This document shows positions 7,318-14,871 of a stretch of 15,161 nucleotides of DNA, one piece after another. The notes under the pieces were generated by a model. It had not been told where the DNA came from, did no database searches, and saw only the letters and a list, made by a program, of their open reading frames with translations. The DNA is from Bacteroidaceae bacterium (GTDB taxonomy: Bacteria; Bacteroidota; Bacteroidia; Bacteroidales; Bacteroidaceae), in NCBI GenBank assembly GCA_900768625.1, contig CAAGDO010000182.1, positions 1 to 15,161 of the forward strand. The letters are read 5' to 3'. Position 1 is the first letter of the stretch, and every line of letters begins with the position of its first letter. The translations under genes and the position numbers were made by a program.

Positions 7318-8322
7318 TTATTGAGACTGTGGGGAAGGGCTGATGGCTCGGATATTTCGTGTCAAACCTTCAAATTTCGCCCTTTTCACCGCACTTTTTC
7401 GGAACAGTTCGCGGTAGCGTTCCACGTCGAGTTGCATCCAGTCGGTGGGCGTCATGGCCAGGAGGGCCGGGCGGGGTTGAAGTTCGGTGATGGTTGTGGG
7501 CGAGGCGAAACGTTGGTTCCACGGGCAGCAGTCGTTGCAGCGGTCGCAACCGTAGAAGCATGAGCCCATTTGTTCGCCTGTGCCTTCGGGCAGGTCGCCG
7601 CGATGTTCGATGGTGAGATAGGAAAGACAGCGGCGTGCGTCCAGTTCTCCATCGCCACGCAAGGCTTGGGCCGGGCAGGCATCGAGACATCGATGACAAG
7701 AGCCGCAATGTGATTCCATCGGTTCGTCGTAGTGGTCAGCTTCGTACAAAAGCACCAATTCACCGAGGAAGAAGTAGCTCCCTGCGCCGGGGATGATGAG
7801 TTGGCTGTTGCGGCCTTTCCATCCCAGCCCGCACTGCTGTGCCCAATATTTTTCGTCTATCGGGGCGGTGTCCACAAAGCAACGTCCGTCGGTGCCATCC
7901 TCCAGATGCAGTTCGTACATCAGGCGTCGAAGCATGTTCTTCACCACGTCATGATAATCCGTGCCGCGGGCGTAACGGGCAATTTTCCATGCGTTTTTCC
8001 CCATTCCATCGGGACTGGGTGCCTGGAAATCGCCCTTTTCATCGCTCTTTGGCTGGGCGAAACCTTCGTTTGGGTCGTCGGGCGTGAAATAATTCACAGC
8101 CAAACTGACGATGGTCCGGGCGCCGGGTACGAGTTTCGTCGGGTCAGCCATCAATTCTGCATTCCGCTCCAGATAGTCCATGCCAGCATGGCAACCTTCC
8201 GCCAGCCATTGACGGACGGCGGCAGTCCGTTCCTGGCTGACGGGGCGTGCCTGCGTCAGGCCGCAGGCACTGAATCCGATGTCGGAAGCCAGCAGTTTGA
8301 TGCGTTGCGAATCGAGAAGCAT
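7318..8322 (-). CDS. queG: Epoxyqueuosine reductase QueG
   Basis: A 334-aa cytosolic enzyme that reduces epoxyqueuosine to queuosine at the wobble base of tRNAs with GUN anticodons, using cobalamin and two [4Fe-4S] clusters. Cluster ligands are visible as CGSCHRCLDACP (Cys206, 209, 212, 216), Cys232, and GCDRCNDCCPWN (Cys259, 262, 266). The segment VDTAPIDEKYWAQQCGLGW (150-168) carries the conserved acidic residue Asp151 of the active site. The length suits the short form without the C-terminal HEAT-like repeats of some Gram-positive QueG. An acidic and Pro-rich stretch at about 81-109 looks like an insertion before the conserved IARYARGTDYH. Cys265 is an extra cysteine next to the cluster ligand Cys266. 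It is the last gene of the probable operon, 48 bp after the M16 gene. No other queuosine gene is in the window. Confidence 0.95.
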   Translation of the reverse strand: MLLDSQRIKLLASDIGFSACGLTQARPVSQERTAAVRQWLAEGCHAGMDYLERNAELMADPTKLVPGARTIVSLAVNYFTPDDPNEGFAQPKSDEKGDFQAPSPDGMGKNAWKIARYARGTDYHDVVKNMLRRLMYELHLEDGTDGRCFVDTAPIDEKYWAQQCGLGWKGRNSQLIIPGAGSYFFLGELVLLYEADHYDEPMESHCGSCHRCLDACPAQALRGDGELDARRCLSYLTIEHRGDLPEGTGEQMGSCFYGCDRCNDCCPWNQRFASPTTITELQPRPALLAMTPTDWMQLDVERYRELFRKSAVKRAKFEGLTRNIRAISPSPQSQ

Positions 8323-8370
8323 GCGATGAAAAGGGCGTTTTTTGTGGGTTTTGGGCTTTTTATGGGGATT

Positions 8371-9612
8371 TCACTCGTAAATCAGCGTAGTCAGTCGGGC
8401 TTCGTCGTACACTTCCTGTGCCACCTGTTGCACCTCTTCTGCCGTTACGGCAGCGATGCGTCGGCAGAGGTTGTCCACGTCGCGGTGGGTGCCGTAGTGG
8501 GCAAACGTTTTGCCCAGCGCCAAAGCATAGCCTTCCGATGCGTCGGTGCTGATGCCAATCTGGCCGCAAAGCTGCTTTTGGGCTGCTCGGAGCTGCGACG
8601 GACTGAGCGGAGCATCGATGAAACGGCGCATTTCGCGCTTCACGAGGCGTTGGCAACGGTCGATGTCGTGGGTGTCACATCCGAAATAAACGTTCCAGAA
8701 GCCCGTGTCGGGATACGTGTTGAGATAAGAATCCACACTGTACACCAGTCCCGCCTTCTCGCGCAGACTCAGATTGAGGCGGGAATTCATGCCCGGGCCG
8801 CCCAACATGTTGTTAAGGATCAGCAAGGCAAAGCGGCGTTCGTCGCGTCCGCCAAACGTGGGGCAGCCCATCAGGACGTGTGCCTGATGTGTTCCCTTGT
8901 CCACGCGGCGCACTTGCGCCTTGATGCAGGGGTGAGCTTCCGGTCCGGTATAAGGAAGAAACGGGCGGGCGCTGAAATCGGAGGCCGGGAGCAACCGTTC
9001 GAGCGTTTTCACGATGCGGCTGAAGGGCACGTCGCCATAGACGTAGAAGGCGGCGTTCTGCGGGTGATAGAATCGTTGGGTGAAGCGGAGGGCATCCGCT
9101 GTGGTGTAGCTGGTCAGGCGGTCGGCCAATCCGAGAATGTCGCGTCCGAGAGGTTGGCCGGCATACATCATGGATTCGAACTCGTCGAAGATGATTTCCG
9201 ACGGTGAATCCTTGTAGCTGTCGATTTCATCGCAGATCACCTCCACTTCCTTGTCGATTTCGTGCTGCGGATAAGTGCTGTGGAATGTGATATCAGCCAG
9301 CAGTTCTGCTGCACGGGCGAAGTCGTCGCGCAGCACCGTGGCGTAGTACACCGTTTCCTGCTTCGTCGTATAGGCGTTGAGGTCGCCCCCCACGCGTTCC
9401 AGTCCGTTGGTGATGTGGCAGGCACGTCGTTTTTCCGTACCCTTGAAGCTCATGTGCTCGATGAAATGGGCCATTCCTGAGTCAGCTTTGTCTTCATGCC
9501 GTGTTCCGGCACAGATGACGAAACCACAGTAGAGCACCTGTGAATCGGTGTGCTCATGGATGATGCGCAGGCCACAGGGCAGCGTGGCCGTTTCGAAAGG
9601 ATGATTCATCAT
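8371..9612 (-). CDS. M16 family zinc metallopeptidase (insulinase/processing-peptidase-like)
   Basis: A 413-aa protein. It carries the inverted zinc motif HFIEH (His49, Glu52, His53). Glu129 in EVICDEI is 76 residues after the second His, the distance seen in mitochondrial processing peptidase. All zinc ligands and the catalytic base are therefore present, unlike the inactive partner subunits found in some M16 pairs. The N-terminal peptidase half (about 10-160) is followed by an M16 C-terminal-type half (about 170-410) with the typical GGPGMNSRLNLSLREKAGLVYSV segment. No signal peptide is visible, so it is probably cytosolic. The start ATG overlaps the stop of the flippase gene by four bases (ATGA), implying translational coupling; a second ATG follows immediately at 9609. 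Substrate unknown. Confidence 0.93.
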   Translation of the reverse strand: MMNHPFETATLPCGLRIIHEHTDSQVLYCGFVICAGTRHEDKADSGMAHFIEHMSFKGTEKRRACHITNGLERVGGDLNAYTTKQETVYYATVLRDDFARAAELLADITFHSTYPQHEIDKEVEVICDEIDSYKDSPSEIIFDEFESMMYAGQPLGRDILGLADRLTSYTTADALRFTQRFYHPQNAAFYVYGDVPFSRIVKTLERLLPASDFSARPFLPYTGPEAHPCIKAQVRRVDKGTHQAHVLMGCPTFGGRDERRFALLILNNMLGGPGMNSRLNLSLREKAGLVYSVDSYLNTYPDTGFWNVYFGCDTHDIDRCQRLVKREMRRFIDAPLSPSQLRAAQKQLCGQIGISTDASEGYALALGKTFAHYGTHRDVDNLCRRIAAVTAEEVQQVAQEVYDEARLTTLIYE

Positions 9613-11078
9613 GACTTGCGGAAGTATTTACCCACAATGGGCAGGTTGGCTAAGGGGAAATCATAGTGTACGGTATGTGCCACGAAGAGCACGATGCAGC
9701 CCGTGTTGAGCAGCAGACGAAGCGGCATGCTTGCGATGTAGGTCTCACCCAGTTGCATCACGGCGAAGAACAGCACCGTGATGGCTACATACGCGCCAAT
9801 GCTGCGCAGAGGATAGCTGATGGGATAATAGCGCTGACCCACGAAGTAGCTCAGCAGCATGGCTGTGCCGTAACCTGCGAAACCAGCCCAGGCACAGGCG
9901 ATATACCCATATTGAGGCACGAAAATCACGTTCACGGCAATCAGCACTGCACATCCGATGCCCGAGAACCAAGCTCCCCAGATGGTGCGGTCGATGAGCT
10001 TGTACCAGAAACTGAGGTTGAAATAGATGCCCATCAGAATTTCGGCGGCCATTACGATAGGCACCACGCGGAGTCCTTCCCAGTAGTCAGGGGCGATGAT
10101 GTGGCGCAGTACGTCGATGTAGCCCACCACCATCAGGAAAGCCAGCAGAGTGAAGATGAGGAAATATTTCATTGCTGCGGCATAGGTGGAGCGATTGTCC
10201 TTCTCCTTGGCCTTTCCGAACACGAAGGGCTCGTAGGCATAACGGAAAGCCTGCGTGATCATGGCCATGATCATGGCAATCTTCGATGCGGCACCATAGA
10301 TGCCGAGTTGCGTGTGGGCATCCGGTCCCTTATAGATATAGGGAAAGAGAATCTTGTCGGCCGTCTGGTTGAGGATACCGGCAATGCCGAGCACCAGAAT
10401 GGGCCAGCTGTAGGAAAGCATGCGGCGAATGAGCTGCTTTGTCTCCTGCCAGGAAGCGAAGGGGCCTGTGAAGCCGTCGTGCAGTTCCTTGTAGAAGCAG
10501 AATGTGATGGATGCGGTGCAAGCCAGGTTGATGTAGAAAGCATAGCCCACGTCGTGACCGCCCAACACGACGTAGTATCCCAGATTGAGCAGGATGTTGA
10601 GCAGGATGAAGAGCAGTTTGAGGGCAGCAAACTTGATGGGGCGCTTCTTGTAACGCAGATAAGCGAAGGGAATGCACTGGAAGGCATCGATGGCCACGGT
10701 GACAAACATGGTCCACACGTAGGACGGATGGTCTGCATATCCCATTGTCGCGCTCAGCGGACGAAGGAACAGAAAGACAAGGGCAATGAAAAGCAACGAG
10801 GTGCAACCCACCATGGCCAGGATGGTGGAGTAGACCTTGCGGCCGTCTTCCTCTTCCTTGTTGACAAAACGGAAGAAAGTGGTTTCCATGCCGAAGGTGA
10901 GAATCACGAGCAACAGGGCCGTGTAGGCATACATGTTGGTGATCACGCCGTAGCCACCGCTGGCCGCACTGATTTTTGCTGTGTAGAGCGGCACCAGCAG
11001 ATAGTTGAGGAATCGGCCAATGATGCTTGACATACCGTAGATGGCGGTGTCCTTGGCCAGGGATTTCATGTTTGACAT
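9609..11078 (-). CDS. Oligosaccharide/polysaccharide flippase (MOP superfamily, Wzx-like)
   Basis: A 489-aa integral membrane protein with about 12-14 hydrophobic segments. The N-terminus LAKDTAIYGMSSIIGRFLNY followed by VPLYTAKI is characteristic of polysaccharide-biosynthesis/Wzx-type exporters, and FVNKEEEDGRKVYS fits a cytoplasmic loop after the second segment. Family members flip lipid-linked sugars across the inner membrane. There are no glycosyltransferases or polymerase genes next to it, so it is an orphan flippase and its lipid-linked substrate cannot be named. MurJ-like lipid II transport cannot be excluded, but the sequence looks more Wzx-like. It starts 91 bp after spmAB and overlaps the M16 gene by four bases. 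The first ATG (11078) is used; a second is three codons downstream. Confidence 0.9.
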   Translation of the reverse strand: MSNMKSLAKDTAIYGMSSIIGRFLNYLLVPLYTAKISAASGGYGVITNMYAYTALLLVILTFGMETTFFRFVNKEEEDGRKVYSTILAMVGCTSLLFIALVFLFLRPLSATMGYADHPSYVWTMFVTVAIDAFQCIPFAYLRYKKRPIKFAALKLLFILLNILLNLGYYVVLGGHDVGYAFYINLACTASITFCFYKELHDGFTGPFASWQETKQLIRRMLSYSWPILVLGIAGILNQTADKILFPYIYKGPDAHTQLGIYGAASKIAMIMAMITQAFRYAYEPFVFGKAKEKDNRSTYAAAMKYFLIFTLLAFLMVVGYIDVLRHIIAPDYWEGLRVVPIVMAAEILMGIYFNLSFWYKLIDRTIWGAWFSGIGCAVLIAVNVIFVPQYGYIACAWAGFAGYGTAMLLSYFVGQRYYPISYPLRSIGAYVAITVLFFAVMQLGETYIASMPLRLLLNTGCIVLFVAHTVHYDFPLANLPIVGKYFRKS

Positions 11079-11169
11079 AATGAGATATGTATGTGAGTAG
11101 GTGATTTTCAGATGGGGCTGGGGTCTTGTTGTGTGTGGCCACCTCGATGCGGCCGTAAGTGCTATGTCG

Positions 11170-12402
11170 TCAGCCGAAGAACAGATAGCCGATGGCGATG
11201 GCCGCCACGACGCCGGCCAGGTCAGCCAGCAGTCCGCAGGCCACAGCGTGGCGTGTGCGGCTGATACCCACCGAACCGAAATAAACGGCGAGAATATAGA
11301 ACGTCGTGTCCGTTGAACCTTGGAAAATGCAGCTCAGACGTCCGACGAAGGAATCGGCGCCGTACGTCTGCATGGCGTCCACCATCATGCCGCGTGCCCC
11401 ACTTCCAGAAAGAGGTTTCATCAGGGCCGTGGGGAGGGCGCCCACCCAATCCGCATTGCAGCCCGACAGGCCTACCAGCCATTTCACGCCCTCAATCAGC
11501 CAATCCATGGCGCCTGATGCGCGAAACACGCCGATTGCTACCAAGACGGCCACCAGATAGGGGATGATGCGTACGGCTGTACTGAAACCCTCCTTTGCAC
11601 CTTCCACAAAAGCATCATAGACGTTGACGCGTTTTCTCACTCCTGCGGCAATGAAGCAAATGATGATGACAAAGAGCAGCACATTGGCCGTTGTCGTACC
11701 CACGAGGTTCATCATTGTGCCGTCGAGCCTGCTGAATCCCCAAATGATGGCAGCCACGAGGGCCGACATGCCGCCCAAAGTGGCGAGCAAGACGGGTTGG
11801 AGCAGGTTGATGCGTTGGTAGAGGCTGGTGAAGATGATGCCGGCAAGGGTGGAAACGAATGTGGCGATGAGGATCGGGATGAAGATGTCGGTGGGCTGTG
11901 CTGCGCCCATTTGTGCCCGATAGACCATGATGCTTACAGGAATCAGTGTCAGGCCCGATGTGTTGAGCACCAGAAACATAATCATCGGATTGCTCGCTGT
12001 GTCCTTCTTCGGGTTGAGTTGCTGCAGTCCCTCCATGGCTTTCAGGCCAAGGGGCGTTGCGGCATTGTCCAGGCCGAGCATATTGGCCGCAATGTTCATG
12101 AAGATATTGCCATAGACAGGATGATTCTTTGGAATGTCGGGGAACAGCCTGGCGAATACGGGACTCAACACGCGGGCCATGGCATTGACCACGCCGCCCT
12201 TCTCGCCGATTTTCATCACGCCGAGCCAGAGGGAGAGCACGCCGGTAAGCCCGAGGGAAATCTCAAAGGCCGTTTTCGACGTGTCGAACGTGGAATTCAT
12301 AATGGCGGGAAACACTTCCATATCGCCCAAAAAGACGAGCCGAACAAGGGCAATAAGGAAGGCCACAGCAAAAAAGGATATCCAGATGTAGTTGAGTACC
12401 AT
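11170..12402 (-). CDS. Fused SpmA-SpmB (nucleoside-recognition/Gate domain) membrane protein
   Basis: A 410-aa integral membrane protein. Residues about 1-200 match spore maturation protein A (NSTFDTSKTAFEISLGLTG, NIAANMLGLDNAATPLGLKA), and residues about 225-410 match spore maturation protein B (EGFSTAVRIIPYLVAVLV, LMKPLSGSGARGMM, FQGSTDTTFYILAVYFG). In Bacillus these are two separate genes needed for spore-core dehydration. Here they are one polypeptide without a break, as is known in several non-sporulating Bacteroidota. Each half carries a Gate-type domain, so transport of a small molecule is plausible, though no substrate is established. It is the first gene of a probable four-gene operon, preceded by a -33/-7 promoter and a palindrome. 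Confidence 0.92.
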   Translation of the reverse strand: MVLNYIWISFFAVAFLIALVRLVFLGDMEVFPAIMNSTFDTSKTAFEISLGLTGVLSLWLGVMKIGEKGGVVNAMARVLSPVFARLFPDIPKNHPVYGNIFMNIAANMLGLDNAATPLGLKAMEGLQQLNPKKDTASNPMIMFLVLNTSGLTLIPVSIMVYRAQMGAAQPTDIFIPILIATFVSTLAGIIFTSLYQRINLLQPVLLATLGGMSALVAAIIWGFSRLDGTMMNLVGTTTANVLLFVIIICFIAAGVRKRVNVYDAFVEGAKEGFSTAVRIIPYLVAVLVAIGVFRASGAMDWLIEGVKWLVGLSGCNADWVGALPTALMKPLSGSGARGMMVDAMQTYGADSFVGRLSCIFQGSTDTTFYILAVYFGSVGISRTRHAVACGLLADLAGVVAAIAIGYLFFG

Positions 12403-12506
12403 TGTGTGAGTGTTGTTTTACAGATTTTTTTGGTTGGCAGACCGTTTCATCCCTGAATCCGAATCCCTTCACGGCTGATTTCAAACCGATTTGCCCAACC
12501 AAACGG

Positions 12507-12537
12507 CAAAGTTACTGTAAGTTGCACGATGGTGCAA
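12507..12537 (-). promoter_or_regulatory. Promoter of the spmAB-flippase-M16-queG operon, with overlapping palindrome
   Basis: On the minus strand TAACTTTG (12514-12507) matches the -7 consensus TAnnTTTG, with TTG (12537-12535) 20 bp upstream as a -33 element. The predicted start near 12500 leaves a leader of about 98 nt. A perfect inverted repeat TTGCAC-GATG-GTGCAA (12522-12537) occupies the spacer and -33 box, where a repressor could block polymerase. No regulator gene is nearby. Confidence 0.6.
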
Positions 12538-12602
12538 GCGAAAACCGCTTTTCATGAACTTGTGGCTGGATTTTTCAACGGGTGATAACTGAACTGACGC
12601 AA

Positions 12603-12644
12603 AAATCCCGTGTGATTTGGCCGTTACCAAATCACACGGGATTT
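12603..12644 (-). terminator. Intrinsic terminator of the S41 peptidase gene
   Basis: A perfect 18-bp stem (12603-12620 with 12627-12644) encloses a 6-nt loop. On the minus strand the stem runs into TTTTT at its 3' foot. It starts 12 bp after the peptidase stop codon. It separates this gene from the spmAB operon. Confidence 0.9.
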
Positions 12645-12655
12645 ACATGTATTTT

Positions 12656-14236
12656 TTATTTGCCTTCCTTGAGGAAGAGGAGGGCACGTTTGACGATGTC
12701 GTTGCGCTCGTTGACGAGACGGAAGTATTCGTTGCGGTCCCAAATGTCGTAGGCAATGGTTGATTTGAGCGTGAAGCGCAGGTCATCGAGGGTGGATTCG
12801 AGTTCCTTGTCGTTCTTGGGTTCCACCTTCTTACGCTTGCCTTCGGCGATGATGGAGTCGGTGAGCGAAGCGGGAACGGCGAAGTTGGCAGCAAAGTCTT
12901 CAAACTTCTTGTAGCGCTTCTTCAGCTTTTGACGGTTGTCGTCGACATAGCGGAGCACATGCTCGTTGATGATGTTGTTGCGGCGGAGCGCACGGTAGTA
13001 GGCCGTGTAGGTCGTCGTGTCGAGCGGCACGAAGATGTCGGGCATGATGCCACCACCTCCATAGACGGTGCGTCCTTCAACGAGCGTCTTGTAGACCTTT
13101 GTGGAGTCGAGATGGATGCTGTCGAGCGAGGTCAGTTCGCCTTTCGTGTAGCGGTCCTCGAGGTCGCGGTTGTATTCATCCTTCTGTCCCTTGACGTAAG
13201 GTTTCTGGATGCATCGGCCGGAGGGTGTGTAGTAGTGGGCCACGGTGAGGCGGATCATAGAGCCGTCGGGCAGGTCGATGGGGCGTTGCACAAGGCCTTT
13301 TCCGAAGGTGCGACGGCCAATCACGGTGCCACGGTCATGGTCCTGCACGGCTCCCGTCACGATTTCAGCGGCGGAAGCGGTGAATTCATCGACGAGAATC
13401 ACCACGCGACCCTCCTTTGTCATCAAACCGCCTCCTTCAGAGCGCAGTTCCTGTCCGCGTCCGTTGCGGTCGGCAGTGTATACCACCATCGAACCCTGAG
13501 GGAGAAATTCGCTGGCCACTTCCTGTGCTGCATTGAGATAGCCGCCGCCGTTGAGGCCGAGGTCGAAGATGAGGTCCTTCATGCCTTGGTCCTGAAGGCG
13601 CTTGATGGCATCGTGCACTTCCTTGCCGGATGTGGCACCGAAGGAGTCGAGATGGATATAGCCCACGCCGGGAGCAATGATGTAGGCCGCATCGAGGGTG
13701 TTTACGGGAATCTTGTCGCGTACCACCTTGAATTTCAGCACGCTGCTGGCTCCGCGACGTACCACCTCCAGATTGGCGATGGTGCCTTTCGGGCCGCGAA
13801 GGCGTTGCATGATACTGTCGCGGTCCATCTTGACGCCCGCGATTTTCACGCCGTTGACGGCGATGATACGGTCACCTGACTGGATGCCAGCCTTTTCGCA
13901 GGGACCTTTGCTGATGACCTGGAGTACGAGCAACGTGTCCTTCACCATGTTGAAGCTCACACCGATACCTTCGAAATTACCCGAAAGCGGTTCGTTGAGT
14001 TTCTTGGTTTCCTTGGCGTTGGTGTAGGAAGAATGAGGGTCAAGTTTGTCGAGCATGCCGCGAATGGCGTCCTCGGCGAGTTTCGTCTGGTCGACGGTGT
14101 CAACGTAGAGGCTGGTGATGGCCACCTGCGCAATCTGGAGTTTGCGCACCTGCTCGACGTCGATGTCCTCAAATCCGCGTTGTGCGCAGGCTGTGCCTGC
14201 CAGCAGGAAGAGGAAAAGGAGGATAAAGTTCTTCAT
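12656..14236 (-). CDS. S41 family C-terminal processing peptidase with PDZ domain (CtpA/Prc-like)
   Basis: A 526-aa exported serine protease that degrades or trims proteins from their C-terminus in the periplasm. The N-terminal signal (1-19, AGTACAQ) fits type I cleavage after ACA; Cys17 sits in a poor lipobox, so a lipoprotein is less likely. A short helical region (about 25-80) precedes a PDZ domain (about 82-170, with GIGVSF and GIQSGDRIIAVNG). The S41 core follows, with catalytic Ser288 in EFTASAAEIV and Lys313 in TFGKGLVQ, and a FDLGLNGGGYL segment (224-234) where CtpA proteins usually have DLR-N-GG. The tail (about 400-526) is rich in charged residues. It is transcribed alone, with its own -7 box and terminator. 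Substrates are unknown; outer-membrane or cell-wall quality control is typical for the family. Confidence 0.94.
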   Translation of the reverse strand: MKNFILLFLFLLAGTACAQRGFEDIDVEQVRKLQIAQVAITSLYVDTVDQTKLAEDAIRGMLDKLDPHSSYTNAKETKKLNEPLSGNFEGIGVSFNMVKDTLLVLQVISKGPCEKAGIQSGDRIIAVNGVKIAGVKMDRDSIMQRLRGPKGTIANLEVVRRGASSVLKFKVVRDKIPVNTLDAAYIIAPGVGYIHLDSFGATSGKEVHDAIKRLQDQGMKDLIFDLGLNGGGYLNAAQEVASEFLPQGSMVVYTADRNGRGQELRSEGGGLMTKEGRVVILVDEFTASAAEIVTGAVQDHDRGTVIGRRTFGKGLVQRPIDLPDGSMIRLTVAHYYTPSGRCIQKPYVKGQKDEYNRDLEDRYTKGELTSLDSIHLDSTKVYKTLVEGRTVYGGGGIMPDIFVPLDTTTYTAYYRALRRNNIINEHVLRYVDDNRQKLKKRYKKFEDFAANFAVPASLTDSIIAEGKRKKVEPKNDKELESTLDDLRFTLKSTIAYDIWDRNEYFRLVNERNDIVKRALLFLKEGK

Positions 14237-14284
14237 TATGATTGTTTTGCGTTGTTGCGTGTGGAAAGTACGGTGCTAAAGATG

Positions 14285-14292
14285 CAAAAGTA
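14285..14292 (-). promoter_or_regulatory. -7 promoter element of the S41 peptidase gene
   Basis: On the minus strand TACTTTTG matches TAnnTTTG exactly. It predicts a transcript start near 14278 and a leader of about 40 nt. No TTTG stands at the usual -33 spacing. Confidence 0.55.
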
Positions 14293-14484
14293 GTAATAAT
14301 AAGTCAATTACGGACGTTTTTCCAAAGGCAATTCATGGAGCATACCATTTGTGGGGCCGAATAGGGGAAAGATGCCGCTGAAATACAGACAATGATCTAG
14401 CCGTTTGGTCTTCGTGCGTAGAGCCGAAAGGCATGAGCCGATGTTCGCTTGGAAAAGTAGGGGAGGGTGTTGACGTAGGTATAC
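14293..14484. other. Spacer between the tRNA-Gln terminator and the S41 peptidase promoter
   Basis: With the peptidase leader and the tRNA terminator this is part of a 311-bp gap. A long open frame crosses it on the minus strand (14308-14679), but it runs through the tRNA and terminator and has no recognisable protein character. I see no gene, RNA or strong repeat in the spacer. Confidence 0.5.
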
Positions 14485-14534
14485 AAAAAGAGCCCGGCGC
14501 GAAATGGGGATGGAGACAAGAATGCGCTGGGCTC
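14485..14534 (-). terminator. Intrinsic terminator of tRNA-Gln
   Basis: An 11-bp GC-rich stem (14490-14500 with 14524-14534; one mismatch, A opposite C on the minus strand) encloses a 23-nt loop. TTTTT follows on the minus strand (14489-14485). It lies 13 bp beyond the tRNA 3' end. Confidence 0.75.
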
Positions 14535-14547
14535 GGGGAAGGGGAAG

Positions 14548-14618
14548 TTGTTCCACTCCGATTCGAACGGGGACTGAGAGAACCAAAAACTCTAGTGCTG
14601 CCATTACACCATGGAACA
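14548..14618 (-). tRNA. tRNA-Gln (anticodon UUG)
   Basis: A 71-nt cloverleaf. The acceptor stem pairs TGTTCCA with TGGAACA perfectly, the D arm is GTG/CAC, and the anticodon arm AGAGT-TTTTGGT-TCTCT places TTG at positions 34-36 with U33 and G37. The T arm has the TTCGAAT loop. The T stem has one C-A mismatch (50-64) and the anticodon stem one T-T pair (31-39). The discriminator base is A and no CCA is encoded. The D-arm sequence GGTGTAATGG also fits tRNA-Gln. Confidence 0.9.
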
Positions 14619-14649
14619 ATCCTTGGCACGTGAATGCCTTAATGTGGTG

Positions 14650-14680
14650 CAAAAGTACAAAGTTATTTCGAACCCACAAA
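14650..14680 (-). promoter_or_regulatory. Promoter of tRNA-Gln
   Basis: On the minus strand TTTG (14680-14677) is followed after 19 bp by TACTTTTG (14657-14650). This is a full match to the Bacteroidetes primary sigma consensus TTTG-N19-TAnnTTTG. The predicted start near 14643 is about 25 nt before the mature tRNA. Confidence 0.85.
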
Positions 14681-14780
14681 ATTTAGCATGAAAATTCTAC
14701 TTCTTAGGGCCATAATATGGCATATATGTATGCTTCGTTTGGACTAATCTTAAGCTATTAAGTAACGATTAAAAAATAAC
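14681..14780. other. AT-rich spacer between tRNA promoter and foldback element
   Basis: No coding potential is seen. It is clearly more AT-rich than the flanking genes and contains one small hairpin, GCCAT-AAT-ATGGC (14709-14721), with the same 3-nt-loop design as those in the adjacent foldback element. It ends in an A-rich tract directly before the left arm. Confidence 0.55.
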
Positions 14781-14871
14781 TTGGCACTTGAGAAGGTTCT
14801 GAGGAACTTCTCAAGTGGACATTTGCGCTTCGCGCGGTTTTTTCACGTTAATGGCCGCCAAAGCCATTAAT
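14781..14871 (+). repeat. Left arm of a 91-bp perfect inverted repeat
   Basis: All 91 bases equal the reverse complement of 15071-15161. The arm itself contains three hairpins. At 14785-14817, CACTTGAGAA/TTCTCAAGTG pair, then GTTC/GAAC after a bulged G. At 14825-14835, GCGC-TTC-GCGC. At 14848-14870, TTAATGGC and GCCATTAA enclose a 7-nt loop. Inward of 14871 the two sides stay loosely similar for about 14 bp. Confidence 0.95.

Noticed and set aside
7732..9207. 491-codon open frame on the plus strand across queG and the M16 gene
   Set aside because: It lies antisense to two genes with complete active-site motifs. The translation has no recognisable family and looks like a frame kept open by codon bias.
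9666..11030. 454-codon plus-strand open frame opposite the flippase gene
   Set aside because: The translation is rich in His, Glu and Gln, as expected for the reverse complement of a hydrophobic membrane-protein gene. The flippase reading is clearly the real one.
11170..12402. Evidence that the organism forms spores
   Set aside because: A fused SpmA-SpmB protein occurs in non-sporulating Bacteroidota, and no other sporulation gene is present.
12929..13879. 316-codon plus-strand open frame opposite the S41 peptidase
   Set aside because: It is antisense to a gene with intact PDZ and Ser/Lys catalytic motifs and shows no domain of its own.
14308..14679. 123-codon minus-strand open frame over the tRNA-Gln gene
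   Set aside because: It runs through a well-formed tRNA, its promoter and its terminator.
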